Assembly (NCBI GenBank): GCA_013298775.1
Contig: JAAFIV010000040.1
Location: 1 to 41,528 of the forward strand
Length of the DNA: 41,528 nt
Origin: Ignavibacteria bacterium
GTDB lineage: Bacteria > Bacteroidota > Ignavibacteria > Kapaibacteriales > UBA4661
Reading direction: 5' to 3'
Shown: positions 1-8,230 of the stretch, one piece after another
Layout: each line of letters starts with the position of its first letter
How positions within the stretch are numbered: position 1 is the stretch's first letter
Position numbers and translations under genes: made by a program
The notes under the pieces: model-generated
Database searches by the model: none
The model's input: only the letters and a program-made list of their open reading frames with translations
What the model was told of the DNA's origin: nothing

Positions 1-601
1 CAATCGCCTCACGTGCTGCGAAAATTGCCATTATGAGCACGTTCACAATATCCAAAATGCCAAAGATATTCCACGCAATAACGGCTGGGAAGCTCCATTC
101 TTTGCGGTTCTTGACTGCCCATGCAACGCCCATTGCTCCTACGGCGGAGAGAATATCGCCAAAGCCAGCCAGAAGTGCGAAGCGTAGGGGCAATTCACCA
201 AAAAAAGCTGCCAGCAAGAAAAATCCACCCACAATGCGGAATCGGTGAATACCGACCAAATCTTCTAATGGCGTTTCCTCCAACAGCGTTCGGAAGGTGG
301 TATTGAAGCGTGCCATACCAAAAAGAAACAACGCCATTGGCAAAGCAGTAAGCAGCAAAATGCGCGGTGGAAGCGTGTTTGTCGCAAATACTCCGTTCAA
401 CGAAAGCACCGAAACGTAGGAAAAATATGCGGTGTAAAAACCGAAAATTCCGACTGATATATTTCGTATTCTTGAGGCTTCAAACCCCAGACTGAGAGTG
501 GTTTTGCGAACAATTTGAATAATCGTAAACGTTGCAACAATAAAGCTCAAAATAAACGCGGCAATCGCCCAATTTGGGACGGAAGAAATGTGCGGATTCA
601 T
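1..601 (-). CDS. Polytopic membrane protein, 3' end cut by the window
   Basis: Reading the minus strand from the ATG at 601 gives 200 codons with no stop to base 1, so the C-terminus lies outside the window. The product is strongly hydrophobic with about six predicted membrane spans: around residues 8-30, 48-70, 80-98, 128-145, 150-170 and 178-200. Short charged loops such as FRTLLEETPLEDL separate them. I recognise no family, catalytic motif or signal peptide, and no function is assigned. It lies 133 bases downstream of the Crp/Fnr gene on the same strand and could share its transcript; a small uptake, sensing or energy-coupling membrane protein would all be compatible. The uninterrupted frame and membrane-protein composition support it being real. 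Confidence 0.75.
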   Translation of the reverse strand, partial: MNPHISSVPNWAIAAFILSFIVATFTIIQIVRKTTLSLGFEASRIRNISVGIFGFYTAYFSYVSVLSLNGVFATNTLPPRILLLTALPMALFLFGMARFNTTFRTLLEETPLEDLVGIHRFRIVGGFFLLAAFFGELPLRFALLAGFGDILSAVGAMGVAWAVKNRKEWSFPAVIAWNIFGILDIVNVLIMAIFAAREAI

Positions 602-734
602 GGCATTGAGGGGAAAAGTGGAACATCGGATATTCACCGAAGCATTCAGCTTACAGTGTTGGCACAAATCTACGTGTTCCTTCGCGGAATCTTCTTCGCA
701 TTTGGCAAGAAATCAAAACGCTTGAAAATTCTCT

Positions 735-1334
735 TTACGATTTCTGTGCAAACTCCCTTCTGATGCGGCTTAATGAGGTATCGGTAATCCCCAAATACGA
801 GGCAATAATTTTGAGCGGCACGTGTTGGAAAATATCGGGTTTGGTGTGCAAAAGTGCGGCGTAGCGTTCTTCGGCAGTGTCCCGAATCATTGAAATCATG
901 CGGTCTTTGAGGTTGGTGTTGCTCATAATCAGCATCATCCGTCCGAACTCACGAAACTCTGGCATGGCGTGGAAATTTGCTTGTAATCTTTCGTAAGGAA
1001 TCGTCCAAAGAGCGCATTCTGTCAGGGCTTGGAGATTTTCTTTTGTTGGCACGCGCCGAAAAAGCGATGAAATATCATTCACAAAGGATGGCGGAGAAAA
1101 GATATTGAAGGTAACATCGTTGCCGTCGGGGTCGAAGGCGAAAGCGCGGATGTAGCCACTTTCAAGGAAATACGATTCATTGCAGACTTTCCCTTCTTGC
1201 AGCACAAACTCATGCTTCACGAGGGTTTTTCGCTCGAATTGCGCCGCGATAATACTCGCTTTATCCACCGGCATCGGCATCATGGATTGGATAAATGCGA
1301 CAACTGCGCTATGTGATTGCTCTGGAATGTGCAT
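735..1334 (-). CDS. Crp/Fnr-family transcriptional regulator
   Basis: 199-residue cytoplasmic DNA-binding regulator. The N-terminal two thirds form a cyclic-nucleotide-binding-type beta-roll (LVKHEFVLQEGKVCNESYFL, then SGYIRAFAFDPDGNDVTFNI). A helical linker and a C-terminal winged helix follow (VPLKIIASYLGITDTSLSRI), which matches Bacteroidota Crp/Fnr proteins. There is no Fnr-type N-terminal cysteine cluster, so it is not an iron-sulfur oxygen sensor; the ligand is unknown. The start is the ATG at 1334. An upstream TTG at 1376 is in frame but falls inside a TATATTTG promoter box, so it would not be on the message. It lies between an NTF2-like lipoprotein gene and a membrane-protein gene on the same strand, which it may control. 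Confidence 0.85.
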   Translation of the reverse strand: MHIPEQSHSAVVAFIQSMMPMPVDKASIIAAQFERKTLVKHEFVLQEGKVCNESYFLESGYIRAFAFDPDGNDVTFNIFSPPSFVNDISSLFRRVPTKENLQALTECALWTIPYERLQANFHAMPEFREFGRMMLIMSNTNLKDRMISMIRDTAEERYAALLHTKPDIFQHVPLKIIASYLGITDTSLSRIRREFAQKS

Positions 1335-1373
1335 AAGAACTTGGTATAAATGAAAAAAAGCTGAACGATGGAG

Positions 1374-1381
1374 CAAATATA
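1374..1381 (-). promoter_or_regulatory. Putative -7 box (TATATTTG) for the Crp/Fnr gene
   Basis: On the minus strand the sequence is GGTGTATATTTGC, a full match to the Bacteroidota -7 consensus TAnnTTTG, about 40 bases upstream of the chosen ATG. No clear TTTG lies 19-21 bases further upstream. The same GGTGTATATTT string occurs upstream of the neighbouring lipoprotein gene at about 1941-1951. Confidence 0.45.
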
Positions 1382-1433
1382 CACCTTTCAGCCCTTTGTA
1401 AGCAGTTTATACATTTGCTGGAATCAGCAAAAT

Positions 1434-1883
1434 CTATTTTCCTGAATTATCGAAATACGTAAAATCCTTTGTAATCAAGCCATTTTCAATCGTGAAAATT
1501 GTGCAAATTGGCAAGCGAAACGACGTGCCATCCTGCGCTGTTCCGCTTGAAACAAACTCTACAACCACGTGCGTACTGTCCGACGGATAGATACTCACAA
1601 TTTCATCTTTGATATTTGGAAACATCTGCTGAAGTTCGCTATATTTCTTGATGGTCTGCTCACGGCTTTGCTTGACGATTCCTGTTCCCAGCGACGGGTC
1701 TTTGAAGTCAGTGGTATCGGCATACATTTTTGTAAATGCTTGCCAATCGTGGGCATTAAACGTTTGAAAAAATTGCTTCACGAATGCCTCGTGCGGATTG
1801 GCAAGCGTCATGGGAGGCTGCTTGCAGGCATGGAGTGTGATGGCGAAGAGTACAAGCAAAATGGTGTATTGATATTTTTTCAT
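1434..1883 (-). CDS. Exported NTF2/SnoaL-like lipoprotein
   Basis: 149 residues. The N-terminus has Lys-Lys, a hydrophobic stretch and a lipobox ending ITLHAC at Cys20, so it should be exported and lipidated. The mature part resembles the SnoaL/NTF2-like fold: a helix FVKQFFQTFNAHDWQAFTKM, the typical segment YADTTDFKDPSLG, and C-terminal strands with CTIFTIENGLITKDFTYFD. Members of this fold are small-ligand enzymes or binding proteins, and the substrate cannot be inferred here. The ATG at 1883 is the only start that precedes the signal peptide. It is upstream of the Crp/Fnr gene on the same strand with a 99-base gap that carries a separate promoter box. Confidence 0.75.
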   Translation of the reverse strand: MKKYQYTILLVLFAITLHACKQPPMTLANPHEAFVKQFFQTFNAHDWQAFTKMYADTTDFKDPSLGTGIVKQSREQTIKKYSELQQMFPNIKDEIVSIYPSDSTHVVVEFVSSGTAQDGTSFRLPICTIFTIENGLITKDFTYFDNSGK

Positions 1884-2267
1884 GGTGCTGTTATGAAAAT
1901 GAAAAAACTTGAAAATGAAACAAGCCTAATGATGCAGTAAATATACACCATTTGGCTTGTTCACCCAGCGTATTTTCGCTCTTGAATCACTCTCTTTCGG
2001 GTGATTTTATCAGCAAAAAAGTGTAATTTGATGTTTGAGCAATATCTGCCGCACAGTTTAGATTCTTTTTCACTACCATAAGGGAGTGATTGCTCTCATC
2101 TTTGCCTTGTAATTCGCATGTACACTAAAAAAGTTGAGACGCTCTTTCCGTCCTACAGCTCAAGAAGTGCAAAAACGCTGCCGTAGTGCGGGTTTCACAA
2201 CATGCAATTTCTCCCCTTACTTTAGAAGTATAGCACCTCATTTTTCAATACTACATTCCCTGAATAT
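1884..2267. other. Divergent intergenic region
   Basis: Lies between divergent genes and contains no coding frame I would defend. Near 1941-1951 the minus strand reads GGTGTATATTTA, a near match to the -7 element and the likely promoter of the NTF2-like gene. At about 2147-2197, CTCTTTCCGTCCTAC and CCGTAGTGCGGGTTTCAC resemble the left part of the palindrome at 29162-29296 and may be a decayed half copy. No riboswitch or strong terminator was seen. Confidence 0.4.
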
Positions 2268-3524
2268 ATGCGCCTTCCCTGTCGTTTCTTCATGGTATTG
2301 TGTGCCGTAGTGTTGCACAATTTCTCGCTACAAAGCGCATCCGTTCTTGCTTGGCAAGCCGCTTCTGTCTTACCCTCAAAGCAAGATACAACGCTTCTTG
2401 AGTTCCACCCGGTCGCGGGTATGGATGTTTCGTCTCACAGGAATAATCCCCCAAACACCAGCAATAATCAGCGATTGGAAGATTGTTGTGAATATTATTG
2501 TGAAGATTATCGTGAACATTATTCTTCTGCTGATATTCCCTTGCATACGACACCATTGAGCAAAATTACTGATAGTACCACTCATAGTACCACTCATAGT
2601 ACTACTCATAGTACCACCACCAACACACAAGTTGCAAGCGACAGCATCGCACTCCCCCAAAGACCGCACCGATTCACACTTGATGGCTCGCCAGTGCGTA
2701 ACTACACCCAACTCGACCCGCTCAAAACCGCGCTTGTTGGCGGTGGATTTACGGCGGTCTTAGGCGGTCTGCAAATTTATCAATACAATGCTTTTTGGTC
2801 GGACCGTACTACGTTTCGGATTATTGACGACGGCGACCTTGAGTATGGCGCAGATAAAGGTGGACATATGTTCGCAGCGTACACGATGTCCAAGTTTGCG
2901 ACCGATGCGTTGCTTACTTCTGGTTTTAGCCACGATTTAGCGGTGGTGAGCGGTGGCTTGATTGGCGCAGGCTATCAGTTTTTTGTGGAAGTGCAGGATG
3001 GATTTGGTAGAAATTGGGGGTTCTCACCAACCGATGTGTATGCAAATACCGCAGGTTCGGTGTTGCATATTTTACAGCATTTTGTTCCATTTTTCTCGAA
3101 TATCCACTACAAAGCTACCTATTTTCCTGCGCCATGGATGAGTGAAAAGACGCGCAAAGGCTCAAGCAATCCGATTGATGATTACAGCGCGTGGACGTGG
3201 TGGTTTTCATTCAACATTCACGGAATGCTGTGGGAAGAAGCAAAACCGTTCTGGCCCTCATGGTTGAACATTAGTGTTGGCTATGCGGCACGAAATCTGG
3301 AGTGGGCAGATGCTTCGCGCCGGTATATCATCGCGCTGGACTACGATATGGAAAAGCTCTTGCCCTCTGGTGGTCCCGTTTGGAATTGGTTTCGGCAATA
3401 TTTGAATCTTATCAAACTGCCTTCACCTGCGCTGGAATTTAGCTTCGCACCAGATGGAAAGCCGCTTGGACCGCCACGTTTATATTTTATTTTCCCCTTC
3501 AAGATTGGTTCGATTCAATTTTAA
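2268..3524 (+). CDS. Exported DUF2279/YfiM-like protein
   Basis: 418 residues with an N-terminal hydrophobic signal region (MRLPCRFFMVLCAVVL). Residues about 28-140 are a low-complexity, Ser/Thr/His-rich linker. A conserved block follows with DKGGHMFAAY at about residue 196, then a segment containing GAGYQFFVEVQDGFGRNWGF and SPTDVYANTAGS. The DKxGH...AY signature and the later acidic and aromatic motifs are typical of the DUF2279 family of predicted periplasmic or outer-membrane proteins, whose biochemical role is unknown. The C-terminus is aromatic and beta-like, ending in Phe, as in many barrel proteins. The linker carries a 12-base tandem repeat and is unlikely to be conserved. It is a single gene with its own leader; start at the only ATG before the signal sequence. 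Confidence 0.7.
   Translation: MRLPCRFFMVLCAVVLHNFSLQSASVLAWQAASVLPSKQDTTLLEFHPVAGMDVSSHRNNPPNTSNNQRLEDCCEYYCEDYREHYSSADIPLHTTPLSKITDSTTHSTTHSTTHSTTTNTQVASDSIALPQRPHRFTLDGSPVRNYTQLDPLKTALVGGGFTAVLGGLQIYQYNAFWSDRTTFRIIDDGDLEYGADKGGHMFAAYTMSKFATDALLTSGFSHDLAVVSGGLIGAGYQFFVEVQDGFGRNWGFSPTDVYANTAGSVLHILQHFVPFFSNIHYKATYFPAPWMSEKTRKGSSNPIDDYSAWTWWFSFNIHGMLWEEAKPFWPSWLNISVGYAARNLEWADASRRYIIALDYDMEKLLPSGGPVWNWFRQYLNLIKLPSPALEFSFAPDGKPLGPPRLYFIFPFKIGSIQF
2574..2617 (+). repeat. 12-base tandem repeat coding Ser-Thr-Thr-His
   Basis: AGTACCACTCAT occurs three times in register (one base differs in the third copy), followed by a partial fourth. It encodes a repeated STTH tetrapeptide in the linker of the DUF2279-like protein. 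Because the unit is a multiple of three, copy-number slippage would lengthen or shorten the linker without breaking the frame. Confidence 0.85.
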
Positions 3525-3668
3525 TTCCGATACGTACACCACCTCATGCTTGTTCGTAGAGCTTTTGTTTTTTGAGAGACGTGGTGAAAAACTCAGTATT
3601 TTGCGAACGTCCTATACGATATAGCCCACAATATCCACCAGTGATTACAAAGACAGCACGGGGACAGT

Positions 3669-4004
3669 ATGAAAACACTCAGCACCGGTCAAACCTTTTG
3701 GAACAAACAACATACCGTCAAGTTCGATGGAATTATTTTAACAGGAGTGGAATATACACCGAACATTCAGGAATTACTTTGGCATTACCACGAAAATGCG
3801 TATTTCTTTATGCACCTTCGCGGATAACTCCGCGAGATAAACAAGAAAGGAAGCACCTTGTGCCGGGCAGGAACGCTCTTGTTTCATCATTGGCAAGATG
3901 CGCATTACGACACGGACTTCACGGACAATGCAGCGTTTTTCCATATTGAACTTGATGGCTTGCTTTTTCTTGGGCAAGTAAGCCATCGGCATCTTCTTCG
4001 ATGA
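3669..4004 (+). pseudogene. AraC-family regulator remnant, N-terminal cupin part
   Basis: From the ATG at 3669 the frame reads through FDGIILTGVEYTPNIQELLW and HYHENAYFFMHLRG, then meets TAA at 3825-3827. The same frame then continues with LREINKKGSTLCRAGTLLFH, HWQDAHYD and AFFHIEL before losing similarity and stopping at 4002-4004. These strings are characteristic of the N-terminal ligand-binding cupin of a Bacteroidota-type AraC regulator (the HYHENAY and LLFHHWQ motifs). The C-terminal AraC DNA-binding domain is absent. So one nonsense codon and a 3' truncation make this a dead gene rather than a frameshift or sequencing slip. No intact paralogue is in the window. Confidence 0.75.
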
Positions 4005-4161
4005 GGTTCACGTAGTCGAGACAGCGCATTGGTGGGACTATTAGTTGTAAGAGACTGTTTGCCTCGCAGATATAGTGAAATGTAAATCAAAACGGTATTA
4101 TTCATACAACTACTTGTTTTGCATTGTACTTCATTGTGAATATTTGACCTCAGAATGCACA

Positions 4162-4197
4162 AAAAGCTGCATAAACATAAGTGTTTATGCAGCTTTT
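4162..4197. terminator. Bidirectional terminator hairpin
   Basis: AAAAGCTGCATAAACA at 4162-4177 pairs perfectly over 16 bases with TGTTTATGCAGCTTTT at 4182-4197 around a four-base loop. A and T runs flank the stem on both strands. It lies 13 bases past the 3' end of the tRNA gene on the minus strand, so it most likely ends the tRNA transcript, and it may also stop plus-strand readthrough from the AraC remnant. Confidence 0.85.
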
Positions 4198-4209
4198 GTA
4201 ATTTTTTTG

Positions 4210-4282
<73 letters not shown>

Positions 4283-4289
4283 TTTCGCG

Positions 4290-4318
4290 CGTCGGCTTAG
4301 TTATTGAACAAGCCGACG
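4290..4318 (-). other. Hairpin spanning a stop codon, next to the tRNA
   Basis: CGTCGGCTT (4290-4298) pairs perfectly with AAGCCGACG (4310-4318) around an 11-base loop. The stem-loop includes the last codons and the TAA of the barrel protein and sits 8 bases before the tRNA 5' end. No T run follows, so it is more likely an RNA-processing or stability element than a terminator. Confidence 0.5.
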
Positions 4319-5085
4319 AATAATCCTGCCTGGATGCTTAATCCTGTGGCGTTAATTCCTGCTGGAACGCCTGTTACTGGCGAGGCGTTGTCGGCTTGCC
4401 AATCGCCCATGAACGAGAGATTGTAACCCGCATTCACGCGCAACATGGAAAAAGAAGTGAAGGCGTATTCAATGTTCAAGCGCGGTTGGACGTACGTGAA
4501 ATTTGAGCGTAAACGGCGCATATAATTTGTTGCTGTTGCTGTCGGTGGAATTTGCTGATATGTCTGCGAACCGCTTGTTTGCGTGATTTCAATGTTTGAT
4601 ACGCCAAGTCCGCCGACCACGCCTGGAATAATCGAAAAGCCTTTTACGGGCGTGATTGCGTAATCAATACCGAGACCAGTCAAGCTCAAGGTAAATTCTG
4701 TGCGACGTGTTTTTGCTTCGTTTTGCAAGAGATTAAAACTCGTCGCGCCCATAATTCCTACGCGAACATTCGGAATAAAGCCAATCGCAGCAAAGCCTTC
4801 GCCACCAAACATGAGGAGCGGAGATGTGTAATTTCCACCAACAATGCCATTTGTCAAGGCGTTGAGGTCGGTCAAATTCGTGAAAAGCCACGTTGTTGTA
4901 AAACCACCAGCAACCGCAAAATATGGTGGACGTACATCTTCCGTTGGTACATCTTCAAACGAAAACTGATTCAGTTTATCATCTTGTGCTGATGCTGTAA
5001 ATATTCCCATGAAGCCGAAAAGCGTGATAAAAGCTATAAGGGAGAGCTTGTTCACAAAAGAAGGAAGCGTACTACGATTCATCAT
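4297..5085 (-). CDS. Outer-membrane beta-barrel protein
   Basis: 262 residues from the ATG at 5085. That start leaves a conventional signal peptide: basic NRSTLPSFVNK, a hydrophobic core IAFITLFGFMGIF, then cleavage after TASAQ. An earlier in-frame ATG at 5142 would add 19 residues that do not fit a signal sequence. The mature chain shows alternating hydrophobic/polar strands rich in Gly, Phe and Tyr (FAVAGGFTTTWLF, VRVGIMGATSFNLL, SMLRVNAGYNLSF) and ends AGLFVGLFNN, as expected for an eight- to twelve-stranded barrel of the general OmpA/PorT-like kind. The ligand or role is unknown. It is followed after 14 bases by the tRNA gene, and the intervening hairpin may process the joint transcript. 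Confidence 0.75.
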   Translation of the reverse strand: MMNRSTLPSFVNKLSLIAFITLFGFMGIFTASAQDDKLNQFSFEDVPTEDVRPPYFAVAGGFTTTWLFTNLTDLNALTNGIVGGNYTSPLLMFGGEGFAAIGFIPNVRVGIMGATSFNLLQNEAKTRRTEFTLSLTGLGIDYAITPVKGFSIIPGVVGGLGVSNIEITQTSGSQTYQQIPPTATATNYMRRLRSNFTYVQPRLNIEYAFTSFSMLRVNAGYNLSFMGDWQADNASPVTGVPAGINATGLSIQAGLFVGLFNN

Positions 5086-5242
5086 ACGAAAGTATTGGGG
5101 GTGGTGTAAAAAAACGTTGGCAAAATTATGAGAAATATCCATAAAAACCTAGATATTTCCTTTATCGAAGAAGCATCTTTGATGCAAAACGTTACAACAA
5201 TGCGAACGTGTATGCCGAAGAATGACGAATAGACTTTCTTCT

Positions 5243-7462
5243 TCAATGCGACATTGTTTCAGGAAGCGGGCGCGGTGTGGTGTTTTGCGGAACTGGTTTA
5301 GCAAGGTGTATGGGAGCTTGATTCTGCGCCACAACCGCAATAATCGTCATGTCGTCGTGCTGAGGTAAGCCTTCGGAAAATTCCGATACGCGGCGTACAA
5401 TCTCACCAACAATGAATCGGGCTTCAGGGTTTTTCTGTTGTAGCACGGTATGGAGCGGGTCTGTGCCAAATTCGTCCTGTTCTGCGTTTACGGCTTCGTT
5501 TACGCCATCGGTAAAGAGCAAGCAGATATCATCTTTCTGCAACGTAATTTTCATTTCCTCCAATGCTGGCTCGAAGGTCTCTCGTACCACAAGAGCCACC
5601 CCAATTCCCTTTGGCGTATGCAAGCTCGTTTCTCCATTATGCGTCAGCGCGACGGGGGTGTGTCCAGCGCGTGCAATCACGAGTTCGTTGGTATCGGGAC
5701 AAAGCGAAACGGCGGTCATGGCGATATACGTACCTTTTTCCATACTGCCCTTGAGTGCAGAATTGATGCGGCACAAAAGGTCTTTTGGCGACGAACTCTC
5801 TGGCGCAACCGCCAATACAACGCCTTTTAGCTCCGCCATATAAAACGCAGCAGAGATGCCCTTCCCCGAAACATCGCCAATAATCAAGCAGTCAAGACCA
5901 TTCCCGAGCTTTACGCAATCGTAGTAATCGCCGCCGACTTCCAGCGCGGGCGAGGCATATGCGGCAATGTCGTAGCCCGAAATTTTCGGGAGTTGCTTTG
6001 GCAGGAGTTTGTGCTGCATTTCGCGGGCAAGCAACATTTCACGTTTGAATCGCTCTTGTTCAAGGGAATTTTCAAACAGGCGCACGTTTTCAATCGCAAT
6101 ACTGATGTTATTTGCAAAGGCGGAAAGCAAGGAAATATCTTCGGTCTCGAAGATGAATTTATCGCGATGCGCGGCAAAAAGCGTTCCAATACGGCGATTA
6201 TCCAGCATAAGCGGAACGGCAATGAGCGACTGCGCAAAATCTGTCGTGTACGGATAAATTGGCACAAATGCTGGTTCTTCGTCCAATGCCTCAAAATGCA
6301 GTGCCTGTGCGCCTTGCTGGGCGAGAATGCTCCGCAAAATGCCGTCTTTGTATAGCACTTGCAATTCTTGCTGCGAAATTTTCAACTGCGCCGCAATAGA
6401 CATGGTGCGGGTTTCGCTGTCTTCCAATTCCACCCACGACGACGTTGCGCCGCAAACATCACGAATCATTGTGGTAACAATCCCCAAAAGCCGCTCCAAA
6501 TCATAGACTTGCGAGATAGTACGGCTCAAATACGCTAGCGAGCGCACTTCGTTGATTTTGCGGTCAATAATTCCCGCCGTTGGCAGAGCAATACCGATGG
6601 AAAAGGAAATGCGTAAAAAGAGGAGTGCGGATAAAATTGAGGAAAACATTGCAAAGTTTCGTGCGCCTGGGAGCAATTTTTCCAAAAAGCCGATAATTTG
6701 ATTGCTGCTTTCTAAGCTGGAACTAAGCCAAATCGAAGCAACCATCGTGATAAAGGCTACGCCGAAGGCTTTCCATTTCTGGTCTTTGCTAAAACTCGAA
6801 ATCCACGAAATACGCGCCGTCGCGATAAATAGCAACATTCCCAAACCAACGAGTGTACCGCCCAAAATGAGCGTTGTATCAATATGCGAGACCACCGAGA
6901 AAACCTGCATCACCACAAGCGCGGCAGCTACAACCATTGCGATAATACGGAAGCGAGCGGTAAACGTTGTGCGGCGAATTTGAATAAGCGCGTCTAACCA
7001 TTGCAATTGCCGCACAACCAGCGCGACAAACGTCAAAGCGCCCATAGAAGAGAAAAAGCGTAAGAGCGCGTCGTTGGTATTCAAATTATGTGTTTGGCTG
7101 AAGAGCGTTGCGCCCGCAATCGTTGCAATTGACGACACGAGAATAAACATTCCGCCTTGTTGCAAGAGCTGAAAAGGTGATTCTTTCGCCACAAGACTTG
7201 TAATGGTACGCTCTTCAAGCTCATCGGTTTGAGGGCGGATAGAATACATGGTGGCAAACATACCACCAAAGCTCGCCGCAATTGCCAGCTTCAAAATGGA
7301 AGTAAATCCTAACGACACACCGCGCAGCATTGATGATTCGCTGGTGAGAAACAAACTATCAACCAACGTCATCAGCGCAGAGGAAAGCACTCCTACCACG
7401 ATAGCGGAGGTGTGCTTATGCGTTGAAAAGCTGTTCGATAAACGGCGGAAAATACTTCTCAT
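5243..7462 (-). CDS. Membrane GAF-PP2C phosphatase (RsbU/SpoIIE type)
   Basis: 739 residues. The first about 300 residues hold roughly eight hydrophobic spans and form an integral-membrane sensor region. A GAF domain follows at about 325-470 (ISQVYDLERLLGIVTTMI through AFANNISIAIENVRLF), then a coiled linker with the RsbU-type sequence REMQHKLLPKQLP at about 490. The SpoIIE/PP2C catalytic domain fills about 500-715. Its metal-binding acidic residues are present: GGDYYD, D530 in GDVSGKG, D652 in FTDGVNE and D703/D704 in QHDDMTI. Such enzymes dephosphorylate Ser/Thr-phosphorylated anti-anti-sigma factors in partner-switching circuits. No anti-sigma or antagonist gene is adjacent, so its target is encoded elsewhere. 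Start at the ATG at 7462. Confidence 0.9.
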   Translation of the reverse strand: MRSIFRRLSNSFSTHKHTSAIVVGVLSSALMTLVDSLFLTSESSMLRGVSLGFTSILKLAIAASFGGMFATMYSIRPQTDELEERTITSLVAKESPFQLLQQGGMFILVSSIATIAGATLFSQTHNLNTNDALLRFFSSMGALTFVALVVRQLQWLDALIQIRRTTFTARFRIIAMVVAAALVVMQVFSVVSHIDTTLILGGTLVGLGMLLFIATARISWISSFSKDQKWKAFGVAFITMVASIWLSSSLESSNQIIGFLEKLLPGARNFAMFSSILSALLFLRISFSIGIALPTAGIIDRKINEVRSLAYLSRTISQVYDLERLLGIVTTMIRDVCGATSSWVELEDSETRTMSIAAQLKISQQELQVLYKDGILRSILAQQGAQALHFEALDEEPAFVPIYPYTTDFAQSLIAVPLMLDNRRIGTLFAAHRDKFIFETEDISLLSAFANNISIAIENVRLFENSLEQERFKREMLLAREMQHKLLPKQLPKISGYDIAAYASPALEVGGDYYDCVKLGNGLDCLIIGDVSGKGISAAFYMAELKGVVLAVAPESSSPKDLLCRINSALKGSMEKGTYIAMTAVSLCPDTNELVIARAGHTPVALTHNGETSLHTPKGIGVALVVRETFEPALEEMKITLQKDDICLLFTDGVNEAVNAEQDEFGTDPLHTVLQQKNPEARFIVGEIVRRVSEFSEGLPQHDDMTIIAVVAQNQAPIHLAKPVPQNTTPRPLPETMSH

Positions 7463-7613
7463 ACCTGTTTGGTATTTCTATCGGTGTGTGAGAATTGATG
7501 TGTAGCACGCACATTATGCGTCTGCAACCCAGTCTTACGGCGATGTGCGGAAAAAGTTTCTTGTAGCGAAGAAGCAATGACAAGAAGAAACACACATCTA
7601 TTTGCACAGAAAG

Positions 7614-7775
7614 CTAGTTTTTATCAGATGCTGAGGAACGTCCTTGTTCCCACGATTCTTGAAGTTTGCTGACATTTTTCTCCAAGCGCAAAAGATAGAA
7701 GGCTATTCCAGCCCAAACAGTAAGCGCAATCACTAAAACCACATAGAGTGAGTTCTGAACAAAGAAAGTGTACAT
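7614..7775 (-). CDS. CcmD-family small membrane protein
   Basis: 53 residues from the ATG at 7775 (MYTFFVQNSLYVVLVIALTV), one membrane span at about 8-26, then the cytoplasmic motif FYLLRLEKNVSKLQESWEQG. The order 'FFVQNSLY - membrane span - FYLLRLEK - short coiled tail' is what is seen in CcmD-family proteins of Bacteroidota and relatives. CcmD assists release of heme-loaded CcmE from CcmABC during c-type cytochrome maturation. An upstream in-frame TTG at 7799 could add eight residues, but the ATG fits the family. No ccmC neighbour is present; a CcmE gene is found 21 kb away in this window. The assignment rests on a very short sequence. Confidence 0.6.
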   Translation of the reverse strand: MYTFFVQNSLYVVLVIALTVWAGIAFYLLRLEKNVSKLQESWEQGRSSASDKN

Positions 7776-8020
7776 AATTGCAACAGAGTAATGTTCCAAA
7801 GAAAGAGATTCACGGGTAAAAAGACGGCGAAAACTGGATAATTATCCATTCGATACCTTCACAGTTTCACAGAATGTCGGCATGCAAACGTGTACGCTGC
7901 ATACAGACACATCTTCTACAAACAAAGATACACAAGCCGCCGCATTTCCACACGTAGAAAGTGCGAGATTGTGCAAAAGAATGATGAAAATTTCTCCGCC
8001 CACAAGTCCATACCACCACA

Positions 8021-8083
8021 TAAAAAAACCGAATGCACGGTCCGCGCTTAACTTTAAGCAAGTGCGTACAACCGTGCATTCGG
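8021..8083 (-). terminator. Long-stem terminator or small structured RNA
   Basis: CCGAATGCACGG at 8029-8040 and its exact complement at 8072-8083 form a 12-base outer stem. The 31-base interior contains a second small stem, GCTTA...TAAGC. On the minus strand the outer stem is followed by a run of seven T, the form of an intrinsic terminator for the exported-protein gene that ends at 8231. The interior is much longer than needed for termination, so an independent small RNA or attenuator is possible. Confidence 0.6.
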
Positions 8084-8230
8084 CTATAATTTAACGAAAC
8101 TCAACAAAACTCAACGAATGATGGTGCGTGATGATGCTGATTCATTTTCCTTCGCGGTATCGCTAAACTGGTATCGCTGCTAGACTGGTATCGCTGGAAA
8201 AGTAGGCACAATCACACGTTCACACGTTCA
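8084..8230. repeat. Short direct repeats in the 3' flank of the exported-protein gene
   Basis: AACTCAAC appears twice near 8098-8115, GGTATCGCT three times at about 8157, 8170 and 8187, and CACACGTTC overlaps itself at 8214-8229. They look like replication-slippage products. The rest of the 7776-8230 gap holds no convincing gene. Confidence 0.6.

Noticed and set aside
5149-5340. 63-codon minus-strand frame overlapping the end of the PP2C gene
   Set aside because: It overlaps the conserved PP2C C-terminus in another frame and shows no protein-like features.
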